The notes below the pieces were generated by a model. The model saw only the letters and a program-made list of their open reading frames with translations. It made no database searches and was not told the origin of the DNA. The position numbers were made by a program, and so were the translations under genes. From NCBI GenBank assembly GCA_000310025.1, contig FN649755.1, forward strand, positions 3,895,066 to 3,959,065: a stretch of 64,000 nucleotides of DNA, read 5' to 3'. The number at the start of each line of letters is the position of its first letter. Positions within the stretch are counted from its first letter, which is position 1. This stretch comes from Ectocarpus siliculosus. Its lineage: Eukaryota > Sar > Phaeophyceae > Ectocarpales > Ectocarpaceae. Below are positions 1 to 9,500 of the stretch, piece after piece.

Positions 1-51
1 GAAGGTCAAGGAAAGCGTGTCTTTGTTAAGAGCAGGGCATGGAACGACCGG
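1..51 (+). repeat. Host repeat unit left of the large TIR element
   Basis: This stretch carries the words aagcgtgtct and gagcagggcatggaacgacc. Both reappear in the same order and orientation at about 9,421-9,470, on the far side of the 8.7-kb inverted-repeat element, and a shorter relative (gagcagggcatggaa) is at about 9,379. The element therefore sits inside or beside a small local direct-repeat family. The spacing between copies is not that of a simple short target-site duplication. Confidence 0.7.
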
Positions 52-232
52 TTAACCCTGACGTGACTGGGTTATTACTATTTCCCCCCCCCCCCGCAAC
101 TGGCTCTCTGCGGTCAAAGGTCTTCCAAGCATGCATGTACATCCGTAAACCACGGCGGCAAGGATGGTGCAACAGTGGGTCCTTGTGTGGGGCTCACAGG
201 GATGGGGACGCGGTATATGTAAGGGTGACGAA

Positions 233-960
233 CTTAAACACCCCACCGGCTGTATCTCGCTCTACAAGACTCCAATCAGCTCAGGACTTCAACGGGTGTG
301 CTGCTGCATTGCAGGGCTATCTTTGGACCCATCGTGAGGCCGAAACGGCACAGTTTTCGTGGTGCCACGGTTGGTGGGGCATATACCGCCGCTACCCCAC
401 TGGTGGGGTCGATAACATTATTAACCAGCTGGATCTCCCTCTACAAGGCTCCAATCGACACACAACCACCTGTAGGAGTGTGTGGTCGATGCACGCACAG
501 CGCACAGCAGCGGGCATCACCTGGGGCGCCGAACAGGTCAAGAAATCTCGCCGCATTACGCCAAACACCCGAAGTGGGTAGCGAATACTGCCTTCTATTC
601 TCTTGCAGGCAGACTTCCCCACTGCCGTATGTAGCCCTACAAGACTCCAATTAACACAAGACATGTACGAATGTATTGCTGCTTTGCAGGGCTATCGTGG
701 GATCCATGGTGAGGTCGAACGCTAAAGGTTTGGTGGTGCCACGGCCGGCGGGGTAAACAACGCAATGCATATGCCCCACCGGTGGGGTGGATAAGGCTAA
801 ACACCCCACCAGCCGTATCTCGCCGAACAAGACTCTAATCGAAGCACAAGCGCCATGGTTATAGCGTGCTGTTCATGCACACACCGCGTACAGCACACAG
901 TACACAGCACACAGCACACCGCACACAGCAGCTCTGCACCACTGCACCACTGCACCACAG
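233..960 (+). repeat. Left terminal inverted repeat, modular
   Basis: It begins cttaaacaccccaccggctg and pairs with the reverse complement of 8,231-8,959. It is itself built of repeated modules. A core word close to tacaagactccaatc occurs at about 263, 442, 638 and 826, spaced 180-196 bp. Each is preceded by a variant of ccgtatctcgc, and two are followed by a conserved block containing ttgcagggctatc and tggtgccacgg. The palindrome ccccaccggtgggg lies at 773-786. The inner edge is a gcaccact triplet run near 935-955. Repeated subterminal motifs of this kind often serve as transposase binding sites in DNA transposons; that role is inference here. Confidence 0.93.
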
Positions 961-1139
961 CAGGCTAGACACACGTCACAAGGGGGAGGGGGGGGACTGT
1001 ACAAAAATCCTGCCGCTTGGCCGCATGGGTGAAAACCTGCGAACCTGCGGTCGCGGGGATCGTTTTCTGTGGGGCGATCACTCCAGTGTATCAGCACCGA
1101 AACCGGGCCCATTCAATACGCCAGCGTATCTATTTGCAG

Positions 1140-3872
1140 ATATCACCGGCAACATCCACGGCGAACTCTCAGCTTCAGGCGCTGGCAAAGGTCCGTGGGA
1201 TGCTAGACTTTGTCCTCCACCCGTCTTCTCCTGACACGAGTGGCATACCTGTCGAAGATGAGAGGCTGCAGAAGGTGACGGAGTGGGTGTCCAAGCAGGA
1301 AGATCCCATTGACGGCGAACTGCTGCCAGATGCATCCCAGGTGTGTGCATAAGGTCGGGTCCATGATTGATGCTCCAGGCGCAATGATCGACGAAGGTTT
1401 TGTTTTTTTCACCAGACTGCAAACGGACCGCAAACGGACTGCAAAACCGCACTGCAAAACATCTGCACGACGTTGTTGTATGGAGATGGGGTAGCACCTC
1501 GTATCGGAAAGATTGAACTATGATCTGCCCGTAGCAGCATGGTTAATTCCATCTGGTTGGTAGATATTTTTTTGCTCTGTTGTGCCATTCGTGCTCCATG
1601 CATATGTGTCGCTGGTTTCATGCGGGGAGTAGACAGGGTAAATGTAGGCATGATGAACTTAAATGTACGCTCTCCGTTTCATAACTAATTCATGATCAGC
1701 TTCATTATCGTAATCTTCTCAACATTGATGATAAACTCGATAATTTATGGCCGTAATGTATCCTCCTCGATTCCCGTCCAGACCGCAAAGGAGCTTCTGA
1801 CGAAGGGCCTGTTTAAGGACAAGTTCACCGCGGCTCTCCTTAACGGGATTGAACCCGAAGATGGTGGGGGCGTGGGCACTCCGTTCGAGAGCGAGAGCAA
1901 CGGCGACTGCTTGTTGAATTCGGTGGCGGCATTCTTTGCCAAGGAGGGAGGTCGAGGAGTCAGAAGTGCTGTCAAGACAATGGCGGTGAAGCTTCGACTC
2001 AGCGTCGTGCTGTACGGGCTGAAGTACATGGAGATATTTCTGCTGGAGCAGGACGACCATTTTGGGGCATGGTACAACTACACGTCGGATGTGCGGGAAA
2101 GGCTGGAGAAGAACGGGTGGCATGTGGTGCCCGACGTCGACAACAACTGGCACGTCGGGTCGTCAAACTGCGCGTGGCTGATGTTCCTTGCGCAGCTGCG
2201 GAGCATAGCAAAGCCTGGGGCATGGCTCCATCAGTTTGTCTTTCCGATACTCGCCACAGTCGTCCAATCTCCTCTGCGATTGTTTCTGCCATGTGAGTGT
2301 GTTAGCTGGAAGGCTAGGCGCGTAAGAGTTATTTAGCAATTATTTTCACCGGTTTGGTATCGAAGTAAGTCCATCCGAGGCAACAGCTCATCGCTTCGCC
2401 GCAGCACGCAGCAACACTGGTCAGCTCAGGCAGTATAAACATGATCGTAGTACAGTAGGATCGTTGTCCGTGCGTTGGGTGCCTGCCGATGACCCGCCCA
2501 GTTTTCACGTACGAATTGGATGAGCTGGGCAATACCCGAAAGGGAAAGGAAAACGAAGGAAAACGGATGGGGGACACGCTAACGACAATTCCGTGATGTC
2601 GTTTTCGGAATGCATTTTGTGGCCGTCTCCACTCGCCCTCGGTCTGTTGCAGTGAACACCCTCAACAATGCTCAGGGAGGGCCTTGGAAGCACACGCTTT
2701 TTCTGCCGGCGTGGGAAACGGGGCGCCGCCCCACGCTCCACGTGGCCATGACCATGGGTTACAGCTCCAGTTATCTCCCGCCCTTCGACAATGCGACTGG
2801 ATACCTAGAGTACGTGGAAAACCAGCTTCCCGAGCTAAACCACTTCGTTACCGTGTCTGGTGATACCGCCATCGTCGCGAAGGACCTCGCTCTAACGAAA
2901 TTCAGGACGTTGAAGAGTAAAGCCAAGGAGGCGGTCACGGCCTCAAAGCGGCAGGTACACGACGCTATGCTTGGCCCAAAACTGAACGAATTGACGGCGG
3001 ACGAGGAGGAGGACGTCCACCGCAGGCTGACGGACGCCCATACAAGGGTAAGGGTTCGGAGCTTGTAAATAGGGTTAGTGATGAGGTTGTATTTTCGTTG
3101 GGGCCACGCATATTTGACCACCTCCCTGAGCTGTGGGACCCCGTACACGATGATATTCCGTACGATTCAAAACGATGTATGTGCCGAGACGTAACGTGGT
3201 TGACGTCCACCGATTTGCTTTGCCTGTGTTCCATGCGAACCGACAGGCAGAATCCCACTTCGAGAGGTGCGATGCTGACTTGAAACGCATCATGGGCTAT
3301 CATGTGGTAAGTGGCTGCAGGAATTCCGGTTAATGTGCGAGGGTACACTGGTTGCTGGTCGGGCCGTTGGGGGACTCTCCGTTAGCGTCGAGTACGTTCG
3401 AATATATGAGTGAGAGAAGCTCATCACAACCCTCGTTACGTTGCCCCACCCCAAGCGTTCTCAGGGAACCCCAGACGCGTGTTCTGGTGCGTTGGACATT
3501 GTGACATCTTTGCCCTCGCCTCACCTCATCATCATCCGATGTATATGCGTGTGTTGACAGAGACCGTTTGAGTGTGCGGAGCATGCCGCAGAAGCAAACG
3601 AGGAGGCGTTCGATATCCGCGTGGTGAGCACGTCGAAATGCGGTGTGGTGAATAAAATCTGAAGTAGACCTCCCCATACTTGCAGAGCGGTTTCGCAACA
3701 TTTTCGTTTTCGCAAGTATGCGCATTACTTGGTGCGCGCAGCACGCATCCTCGTGACGCATATCGGCGTATCTGTATCTGCTTCAAAACGTCGACCGTCT
3801 AGAAGCCACGATCAAACCACTAAGACTAGCAAACTCTTAGACCTTGTCAGCCCAGGCTCGTTGAGTGATTGA
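1140..3872 (+). CDS. Multi-exon gene with OTU-like cysteine protease segment (partial model)
   Basis: This is the first gene inside the TIR element. Exon 1,140-1,340 (acceptor ttgcag, donor CAG|gtgtgt) joins in phase to an exon starting at 1,782 after cccgtccag. The latter contains ESNGDCLLNSVAAFF, which fits the Asp-x-Cys block of OTU-family deubiquitinating proteases (Cys near base 1,908), and ends at the donor at|gtgagt after 2,292. A later block, 2,595-3,047, begins FGMHFVAVS, which fits the catalytic His strand of OTU domains, and ends at |gtaagg. Further small exons follow at about 3,154-3,306 (|gtaagt) and 3,561-3,623 (|gtgagc), then an open stretch to the stop at 3,870. The frame between 2,292 and 2,595 is not continuous, so a short intron or a one-base break lies there. 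OTU proteases cut ubiquitin-like conjugates; their role in transposons is unknown. The OTU match is by motif only. Confidence 0.45.
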
Positions 3873-3887
3873 AGATCCAAATATATC

Positions 3888-4508
3888 GTGCTCTTTTGCG
3901 ACCAATGTCTTGTCGTGTACATCAGAATGAGGCGAGAGAAGAAGCACAGCGGAAAGCGGCCGCCGCTGCCGAGGAGGCCAGCTTCCGCGACGAGCAACAA
4001 AAAAACGGGAGCACCAGTAACGTGGACGGAGGCGAGGACGGCGCGAGCAAGGAAACGAAGCCCGCGAACGAACAAGAGTCGGAAGGATGCCAAGGCGGGT
4101 GTCGATTCCGCGAACGGGCAGAAGGAAGAGGGAAAGCAGGGTAAGGGAAGGGGAGGGAAGAAAAAGGGTGGGGACGGAGGAAAGAGTGGAAGCAAAGAGG
4201 ATGAGAAGGCGCGCGTCGATCCCGCGAACGGGCGGGAGGCGGAGGGAAAGCAGGGCAAGGGAAGGGGAGGGAAGAAAAAGGGTGGGGACGGAGGAAAGAG
4301 TGGTGGCAAAGGGGATGCCACGGCGGGTGTCAATTCCGCGAACGGGCAGGAGGCGGAGGGAAAGCAGGGCAACGGGTTTGACGGCAGCACCGCCCCCAAG
4401 GTGGGCAAGGATAGGAATGGAGACAAGGCGTTACACAAGCTGCGACGGAGGGCACAGAAAATGTCGAAGAAAGCGCGGCTTCAAGAAGAGAAGGCAAGGC
4501 AGGCGTAG
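3888..4508 (+). CDS. Lys/Gly-rich repeat protein of the TIR element
   Basis: The open frame encodes a strongly basic protein of about 200 residues. Its middle holds tandem copies of a unit with the pattern NGQ-EAEGKQGKGRGGKKKGGDG, the DNA unit being about 118-120 bp at roughly 4,100-4,375 (two full copies and a partial third). The first quarter reads better in another frame (starting near 3,869: an Ala/Glu-rich, coiled-coil-like NEAREEAQRKAAAAAEEA). A one-base shift near 4,085-4,090 would join the two into one protein. The C-terminus is rich in Lys/Arg (RRRAQKMSKKARLQEEKARQ). I do not recognise a family. The composition would suit nucleic-acid binding or a nucleolar tail, which is inference. 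It may be a downstream exon of the same gene as the OTU segment. Confidence 0.4.
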   Translation: MLFCDQCLVVYIRMRREKKHSGKRPPLPRRPASATSNKKTGAPVTWTEARTARARKRSPRTNKSRKDAKAGVDSANGQKEEGKQGKGRGGKKKGGDGGKSGSKEDEKARVDPANGREAEGKQGKGRGGKKKGGDGGKSGGKGDATAGVNSANGQEAEGKQGNGFDGSTAPKVGKDRNGDKALHKLRRRAQKMSKKARLQEEKARQA

Positions 4509-4592
4509 GTTTTCATGCGGGTTTCTTTGATGAGCCATGATTTATCATGACCAACAGATGTAGCACAGACGGTGGTATGGGGACCAGCATAA

Positions 4593-5606
4593 CCGGAACG
4601 AAAACGAAATCGCCTTGATTCTGAAGACGGCTCGAGTAGCTACAGCATTGTCGCGTTTGGCCACCAGCACTTGTCGAAAGAACCCACACCCGTTGCTATA
4701 AAGTGTACCTTTCGCGCTTCCCATGCGTTCGTGCAGGGGTGCTTGGACATCGTACTCGGCACTCGCCTTCACAATGGTCGTTGGAATGTGAAGCAGCCAG
4801 GGTACGGAACTGTGATGAAGGTTAACATGGGTGTCGACCAAAACGAAGTTGAGTCGTACGACGTGCTAATGGACGACGCCGAGAGCATCGTTACGATGGT
4901 GGCGCGGTACGTGGAGGTAGACGTCAAGTATGCCCGAACGCATGTTGCATCGGGGAAAGGGTCACCTGCAGGAGAGAGAGGGAGATCCGACAATGAATTG
5001 GTCTCACCTGAGAACAGTTCGAAGGAGGAGGAAGATACCCAGATACCCGTGGCAACAAACAATGGCGGTACGTGTACAGGAGAGGGTGTCGACAGGGGTG
5101 GCCTTCAGGATGGTGGAGACAAGAGTAGAAAAAATGAACAAGACGACAAGCTATGCGGGACAAGGGGGATGGTATCCGTGAAGAAAGAAGGGGGTCAGAG
5201 TCGCAAAAACGGAGATAAAGGCAAAAATAAGGGAAATAGTGATGAGGAAAGCGACAGCAGCATAGATGTCGAGATGGGATCGGACAAGAAGGGTGGGCAG
5301 CGATCCAAGGCCGGAGTCGGAGGGCGATACAAGGACACGGGTGATGATGAGGAAAGCGACAGCAGTACAGACGCGGAGATTCAATCGGATAATAAGGGTA
5401 GGCAGGGTTCTAAAGCCGGAGCCGGAGGGCGATCCAGGGGAAAGAGTGATGATGAGGGAAGCGGCAGCGGTTCAGATGGGGGCAATGACTCCGGGAGCGA
5501 GTACAGCGAAGGAAGTGGGGATGGTTCGGACAGTGACAACAGTGACGCCTCGCAGGAGATGAGAGAAAGGGGGCAAAAACAACGGAAGCGCAACAGACGG
5601 CGATGA
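4593..5606 (+). CDS. Protein with conserved-looking N-terminal part and acidic Ser/Asp repeat tail
   Basis: The reading frame is open from 4,593 to the stop at 5,604-5,606 and includes codons upstream of any ATG, so it probably begins at a splice acceptor. The first ~110 residues look like folded coding sequence (for example HLSKEPTPVAIKCTFRASHA, then YDVLMDDAESIVTMVARY). The remaining ~200 residues are low complexity. Three related copies of a Ser/Asp/Glu-rich and Gly/Lys-rich unit follow each other at about 5,230-5,330, 5,340-5,440 and 5,440-5,500, then Ser/Gly/Asp repeats, and a basic end (QKQRKRNRRR) resembling a nuclear localisation signal. No family is recognised. It lies in the same orientation as the other element genes and may be one more exon of a long transcript. 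Confidence 0.5.
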   Translation, partial: PERKRNRLDSEDGSSSYSIVAFGHQHLSKEPTPVAIKCTFRASHAFVQGCLDIVLGTRLHNGRWNVKQPGYGTVMKVNMGVDQNEVESYDVLMDDAESIVTMVARYVEVDVKYARTHVASGKGSPAGERGRSDNELVSPENSSKEEEDTQIPVATNNGGTCTGEGVDRGGLQDGGDKSRKNEQDDKLCGTRGMVSVKKEGGQSRKNGDKGKNKGNSDEESDSSIDVEMGSDKKGGQRSKAGVGGRYKDTGDDEESDSSTDAEIQSDNKGRQGSKAGAGGRSRGKSDDEGSGSGSDGGNDSGSEYSEGSGDGSDSDNSDASQEMRERGQKQRKRNRRR

Positions 5607-5736
5607 AAGGTAGGCGGGAAGAAGTCTTAAGCAGGGCTGGGGTAGACGGCCTGTGTTGGAATTAATAAGTCGTTGGAGCAATTGTCACCATCGACAGTCC
5701 GTTTACCCCCTCCCTGTCTTTGTCGCCGTGGTTTAG

Positions 5737-6174
5737 GACGCGAGGAAGGGAGGCGGCGCGAATCGAGTGGGCCGGGGGGAAGCGGGAAGAATTGCCAAAG
5801 TGGGCCGTTCCTTTGACGTCCTCGGTTCTCCTCAAGAGACTTGGGATGCTGTGTTCCACACACTACTCGAAGACCTCGGGGCTGAGGGGCACCAAACTCT
5901 CCGTATTAACCGAAAAAGAAAGGTCAGAGCTCTGTGCGCCCTTGCGCATTGGTATTTCTGGTCTCCCTTCGTGCCCAACATAGATGTATCCGCACGATAA
6001 CCTCGCACCGGCCCGTAACCAATCAAGGGCGCTCGTTTTTTTTGTCTCTTGATGCAGACGGCCGACAAATCGCGACACAATCTCTGTGAAGTTATTTGTG
6101 CGCATTCGGGAAGCGTACGCAAGAAAGATCCGACAAAACAAGAGGTCAACCCCAGGAAGAGAACGTCGAAGAAG
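5737..6174 (+). CDS. Two exon-like blocks inside the TIR element, unrecognised product
   Basis: The first block starts after the acceptor gtggtttag (5,736). It reads in one frame through GRSFDVLGSPQETWDAVFHT and LLEDLGAEGHQTLRINRKRK to a possible donor aag|gtcaga at 5,922. The second starts after a pyrimidine-rich tract and gatgcag (6,057) and ends at aag|gtgagc (6,174). If both junctions are used, the frame continues into a Lys/Arg-rich stretch ending RKRTSKK. The second block is also open in another frame, so the choice is not certain. No domain is recognised. Confidence 0.4.
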
Positions 6175-6624
6175 GTGAGCTGTGTTGAACTATCATAATG
6201 GCAGCCTGACCTCCAGTTGCTCGACATGCTCGACGACGTAAAACCTGCTGACCGCGCACCTGGTGCGAAGTGCTGGTATCGCATCGTGTTCTGGGTTGTG
6301 CATTTGCCTTGGGGTTGATGACCGTTTCACTCTTTACCCCCCGCCGTCTCCGCTTTTTACTTTGGCACGGAATAGGTGGGGTGCCCTTTCAAGATCACCA
6401 TCAATTGGCCTCTGCGGGGGAGTAACCCATCCATGTTCTCTGCGAGTTTGGGCCTTCCTTCTATTACGGCATCTTGACCAACATCCACGCACATAGTATC
6501 GGCATCTACTCGTGTTGTTGTTTTGAACTACTCGAGATGTACGTGCAGTCTACATGCTTGGGACATCTGATCGTACTGATTCTGACATGCTTGGGACAGC
6601 TGGTAGTACTGAATCTGGAACTGA

Positions 6625-6927
6625 GTGGCTCCGTCCTTTTGTCGACCCCTCCAGTCTCGCTGCCAACACAACCACGACCCACGGGGAACGGTGTCAAGTG
6701 CAGCCAAGCACATCCTGTCGCCAAATACTGTCGACGAGAGGATAGACGATGTCCGGACATGGACTGTGGGGGGCGTATCAGCACAGCAAATTATCAAACT
6801 GCTGGAACCAGGACGGTCTCCTCTTGTGCAAACAGGGAAGACGAAAAGTGGGTGGCTACAGTTGGGAGTCCAACGACCAACAACGTTCAGTATAGACGTC
6901 AATTCGCGGGAAATAGCAGTGAAATAG
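6625..6927 (+). CDS. Possible helix-turn-helix-like segment of the element
   Basis: One frame is open from 6,625 to a stop at 6,925-6,927. The central part, LSPNTVDERIDDVRTWTVGG followed by VSAQQIIKLLEPG and TTFSIDVNSREIAV, has the spacing of the DNA-binding helices that precede the catalytic domain in many Mutator-like transposases. There, a 'start of helix - turn - repeat motif - threonine - asparagine/aspartate' pattern is common. This resemblance is by eye and could be chance. No catalytic DDE block follows before the next exon at 7,072. Confidence 0.3.
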   Translation: MAPSFCRPLQSRCQHNHDPRGTVSSAAKHILSPNTVDERIDDVRTWTVGGVSAQQIIKLLEPGRSPLVQTGKTKSGWLQLGVQRPTTFSIDVNSREIAVK

Positions 6928-7071
6928 CGGAGTTGTTGCATTCTCGGCGTTTCTCATAAAATGGCACCGTTGCCTACGAGGCAGACAAGTCTTCATTGCG
7001 TTAGGTGGCGGGAGGAATTTACCCTCTCGTTCCCTTGCATTTCGTTTCGTAACGCCGTTTTCGTGCTAAAG

Positions 7072-7623
7072 GTGTACAACGAAATGCAGAAGGTAAATGA
7101 CGCGGTGCTGTCGTCGTCAGGCCACGGCGTAGGGTGGGACGGCCATGACGAAGGCAGCGACGAGAACTACTGGGGACCGACATGCGATGAAGCGGTGGAT
7201 GGCATACATCCTGCTGAACCGGGGCGCGCCGCGCAGGATAGAAGCGCTTCCGACAAGCGTCGAGTCTACGCCCATCTGATGGCGAAGAGCAAGGAGCTTG
7301 TAGGAGATATAATGAGGTCCGTGCCCCTGCATCAAGCGCTGTCCGTCCAGGACAAAGTTGGGGACTTTCTCCGTTATCTTCTCAACTCGTCCGCGGGAGG
7401 CACAGGCGTCCAAAATCCTGGAGAGGCGCCCAAGAAGGGGAGGCCGAAAAAGGACGGTAGAAGGCAACCTCTTCAGCATCGATCGGGGGCCAAAGAGGAA
7501 CCCGGAAACCCGGAGGGGCAGCAAGGAAAGTCTCGTCAGACCAAGAGGATAAGGGATTTCAACAACGGGCGCCGGTCGACGAAGAGGAGTAAACACGCGG
7601 AGCAGAACGGCACTGGAATTTGA
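7072..7623 (+). CDS. C-terminal exon with AT-hook-like motif
   Basis: The frame follows a possible acceptor (gtgctaaag, 7,071) and runs 183 codons to TGA at 7,621. It has an acidic, Gly-rich start, a helical middle (RRVYAHLMAKSKELVGDIMR and then HQALSVQDKVGDFLRYLLN), and a basic tail. The tail holds PKKGRPKKDGRR, which matches the AT-hook core GRP flanked by lysines, and ends in further Lys/Arg clusters. A helical block followed by GRPKK is typical of the region after the SWIM finger in Mutator-like transposases, but no SWIM Cys/His pattern is seen upstream. It is the last coding block before the right TIR, about 600 bp away. Function unknown; DNA binding is a fair guess. Confidence 0.5.
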   Translation: MYNEMQKVNDAVLSSSGHGVGWDGHDEGSDENYWGPTCDEAVDGIHPAEPGRAAQDRSASDKRRVYAHLMAKSKELVGDIMRSVPLHQALSVQDKVGDFLRYLLNSSAGGTGVQNPGEAPKKGRPKKDGRRQPLQHRSGAKEEPGNPEGQQGKSRQTKRIRDFNNGRRSTKRSKHAEQNGTGI

Positions 7624-8230
7624 TCCACACGATTTCCACGGTATTCCCCGCGTGTCCTTTTCAGAGAGTTGGGGGGTATATTAGAATGTCCGTGTTCCGG
7701 GGGGCAACGAAATCGGCGTAACGAAAGAGGGTTCCTGGAATATACGAGACACCAAAAATCGGGGACAGCAGGGAGCCACGCCTTGGCTGCGGCTGGCTAC
7801 AATCCGTCATGAACTACTTGTTTCGTGTGGCGAGACACAACCGAACGCTCATGACCGCAACTGGAGGTTCCAACGGGTTTAACCTGTGGGCGACAACCTT
7901 CCTGCTTGCGCTCCGTCTACTTTTGCATCGCTACTTGCAGCGCGGCGATGATGGACGTATTTTCGTACTTGATGTAGTCTAGTATGCATCGCGGCTTTAG
8001 TACACTAAGAATATATCACGTCGTCACACATAAAAGAGAGCGCCGACTAACGGGCATGGTGTTTCCAATGCATGGTGCATGCAAGGAACAACAACAATAT
8101 ACGGAACGGATACGGAATGCATACATACATGTGTATACCTCAAACAACAGTGGATATTCTACTGTACATAAGTGAGGAAGGCAAGATTCCCTGTGCGGAG
8201 GGATTTGTTGACTTTTTCTACCCCGCGTCT
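7624..8230. other. Element interior without a gene
   Basis: No exon-like block stands out between the last coding exon and the right TIR. The DNA has stop codons in all frames at normal density and no repeat of note. Confidence 0.5.
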
Positions 8231-8959
8231 GCTGCAGTGGTGCAGTGGTGCAGAGCTGCTGTGTGCGGTGTGCTGTGTGCTGTGTACTGTGTGATGTACG
8301 CGGTGTGTGCATGAACAGCACGCTATAACCATGGCGCTTGTGCTTCGATTAGAGTCTTGTTCGGCGAGATACGGCTGGTGGGGTGTTTAGCCTTATCCAC
8401 CCCACCGGTGGGGCATATGCATTGCGTTGTTTACCCCGCCGGCCGTGGCACCACCAAACCTTTAGCGTTCGACCTCACCATGGATCCCACGATAGCCCTG
8501 CAAAGCAGCAATACATTCGTACATGTCTTGTGTTAATTGGAGTCTTGTAGGGCTACATACGGCAGTGGGGAAGTCTGCCTGCAAGAGAATAGAAGGCAGT
8601 GTTCGCTACCCACTTCGGGTGTTTGGCGTCATGCGGCGGGATTTCTTGACCTGTTCGGCGCCCCAGGTGATGCCCGCTGCTGTGCGCTGTGCGTGCATCG
8701 ACCACACACTCCTACAGGTGGTTGTGTGTCGATTGGAGCCTTGTAGAGGGAGATCCAGCTGGTGGGGTCAATAATGTTATCGACCCCACCAGTGGGGTAG
8801 CGGCGGTATATGCCCCACCAACCGTGGCACCACGAAAACTGTGCCGTTTCGGCCTCACGATGGGTCCAATGATAGCCCTGCAACGCAGTAGCACACCCGT
8901 TGAAATCCTGAGCTGTTTGGAGTCTTGTAGAGCGAGATACAGCCGGTTGGGTGTTTAAG
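8231..8959 (-). repeat. Right terminal inverted repeat, modular
   Basis: This is the reverse complement of 233-960 with a few substitutions, for example an extra gcaccact unit on the left side and g/a changes near 8,620-8,640. The four internal modules and the ccccaccggtgggg palindrome (8,398-8,411) are present in mirrored order. Its outer end is ...gggtgtttaag at 8,959. Confidence 0.93.
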
Positions 8960-8960
8960 C

Positions 8961-8990
8961 CTTAACCACCCCACCGGTGGGGTGGTTAAG
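8961..8990. repeat. 30-bp perfect palindrome at the outer edge of the right TIR
   Basis: The bases from cttaaccacc to ggtggttaag form an uninterrupted self-complementary sequence of 30 bp centred on accggt. A shorter relative, ccccaccggtggggtgttta, follows at 8,997-9,016. The left end has no counterpart outside its TIR. It could be a decayed extra TIR end, a recombination product or a hairpin-forming site. Confidence 0.9.
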
Positions 8991-9377
8991 AAATTACCCC
9001 ACCGGTGGGGTGTTTAGCCGTGCCGAATTTTTTATCACGATAGTGGATGATGGTCTCGATTCCCTGATGAGCGGGCCGTTTTTTTTCGTCGATCTGGCGC
9101 TTCTGCAAGGTGGTTTCCTGTCAGCGTCTTCGCATCTAGCGCCGCTAACATGCGCGCTTGCCGTATACTCTGTCCATGGATGAGGTGGAGAAGACTGGTC
9201 TCTATGTATGTTTTTTGCTCTTAGCCGAGGCACAACGGCGATCTTTCGGCACGCAAAGCGATCGGAGCTGAGAACGGAGCTGAAAGTTACGTAATAAGTA
9301 AGGGTTCCAAGGTTTAAGCATGTTGCTGGCGAGCGAGACATAATGGAAAGACCAGAAGGTCGAAGCATGTTCTAGGC

Positions 9378-9500
9378 TTGAGCAGGGCATGGAAAGGCTA
9401 GATAATAAGAGAAGTGTCGTCAAGGTAAGCGTGTCTCTGGCCTAGGAGCAGGGCATGGAACGACCGTTAGGCCGAGGTAAGCGTGCTCGGGCAAAAGCGA
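9378..9500 (+). repeat. Direct repeat pair right of the TIR element
   Basis: The words gagcagggcatggaa occur twice (about 9,379 and 9,451), and aagcgtgtct and aggtaagcgtg recur nearby. The second copy matches bases 1-51 on the other side of the element. A small tandem family thus existed at the insertion site. Confidence 0.65.

Larger units (their letters stand above)
233..8959. mobile_element. Large DNA element with ~728-bp terminal inverted repeats and an OTU-like gene
   Basis: The two ends are inverted copies of each other over about 728 bp (233-960 and 8,231-8,959) with only scattered differences. This supports a young insertion or active homogenisation. Between them lie about 7.3 kb with plus-strand exon-like blocks from 1,140 to 7,623. 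These encode an OTU-like protease segment, two simple-repeat proteins and a C-terminal block with an AT-hook-like GRPKK motif. Long TIRs plus a cysteine protease recall Mutator-like elements that captured ULP1 or OTU proteases, but I found no DDE catalytic core, so the superfamily is open. No clear target-site duplication is visible: the left flank reads gtgacgaa and the right flank ccttaacc. The window may hold a non-autonomous or unusual autonomous element; a segmental inverted duplication is the main alternative. Confidence 0.8.

Noticed and set aside
7984-8321. Protein frames inside the right TIR and its inner edge
   Set aside because: They are translations of the terminal repeat and its gtgctgtg-type simple sequence.
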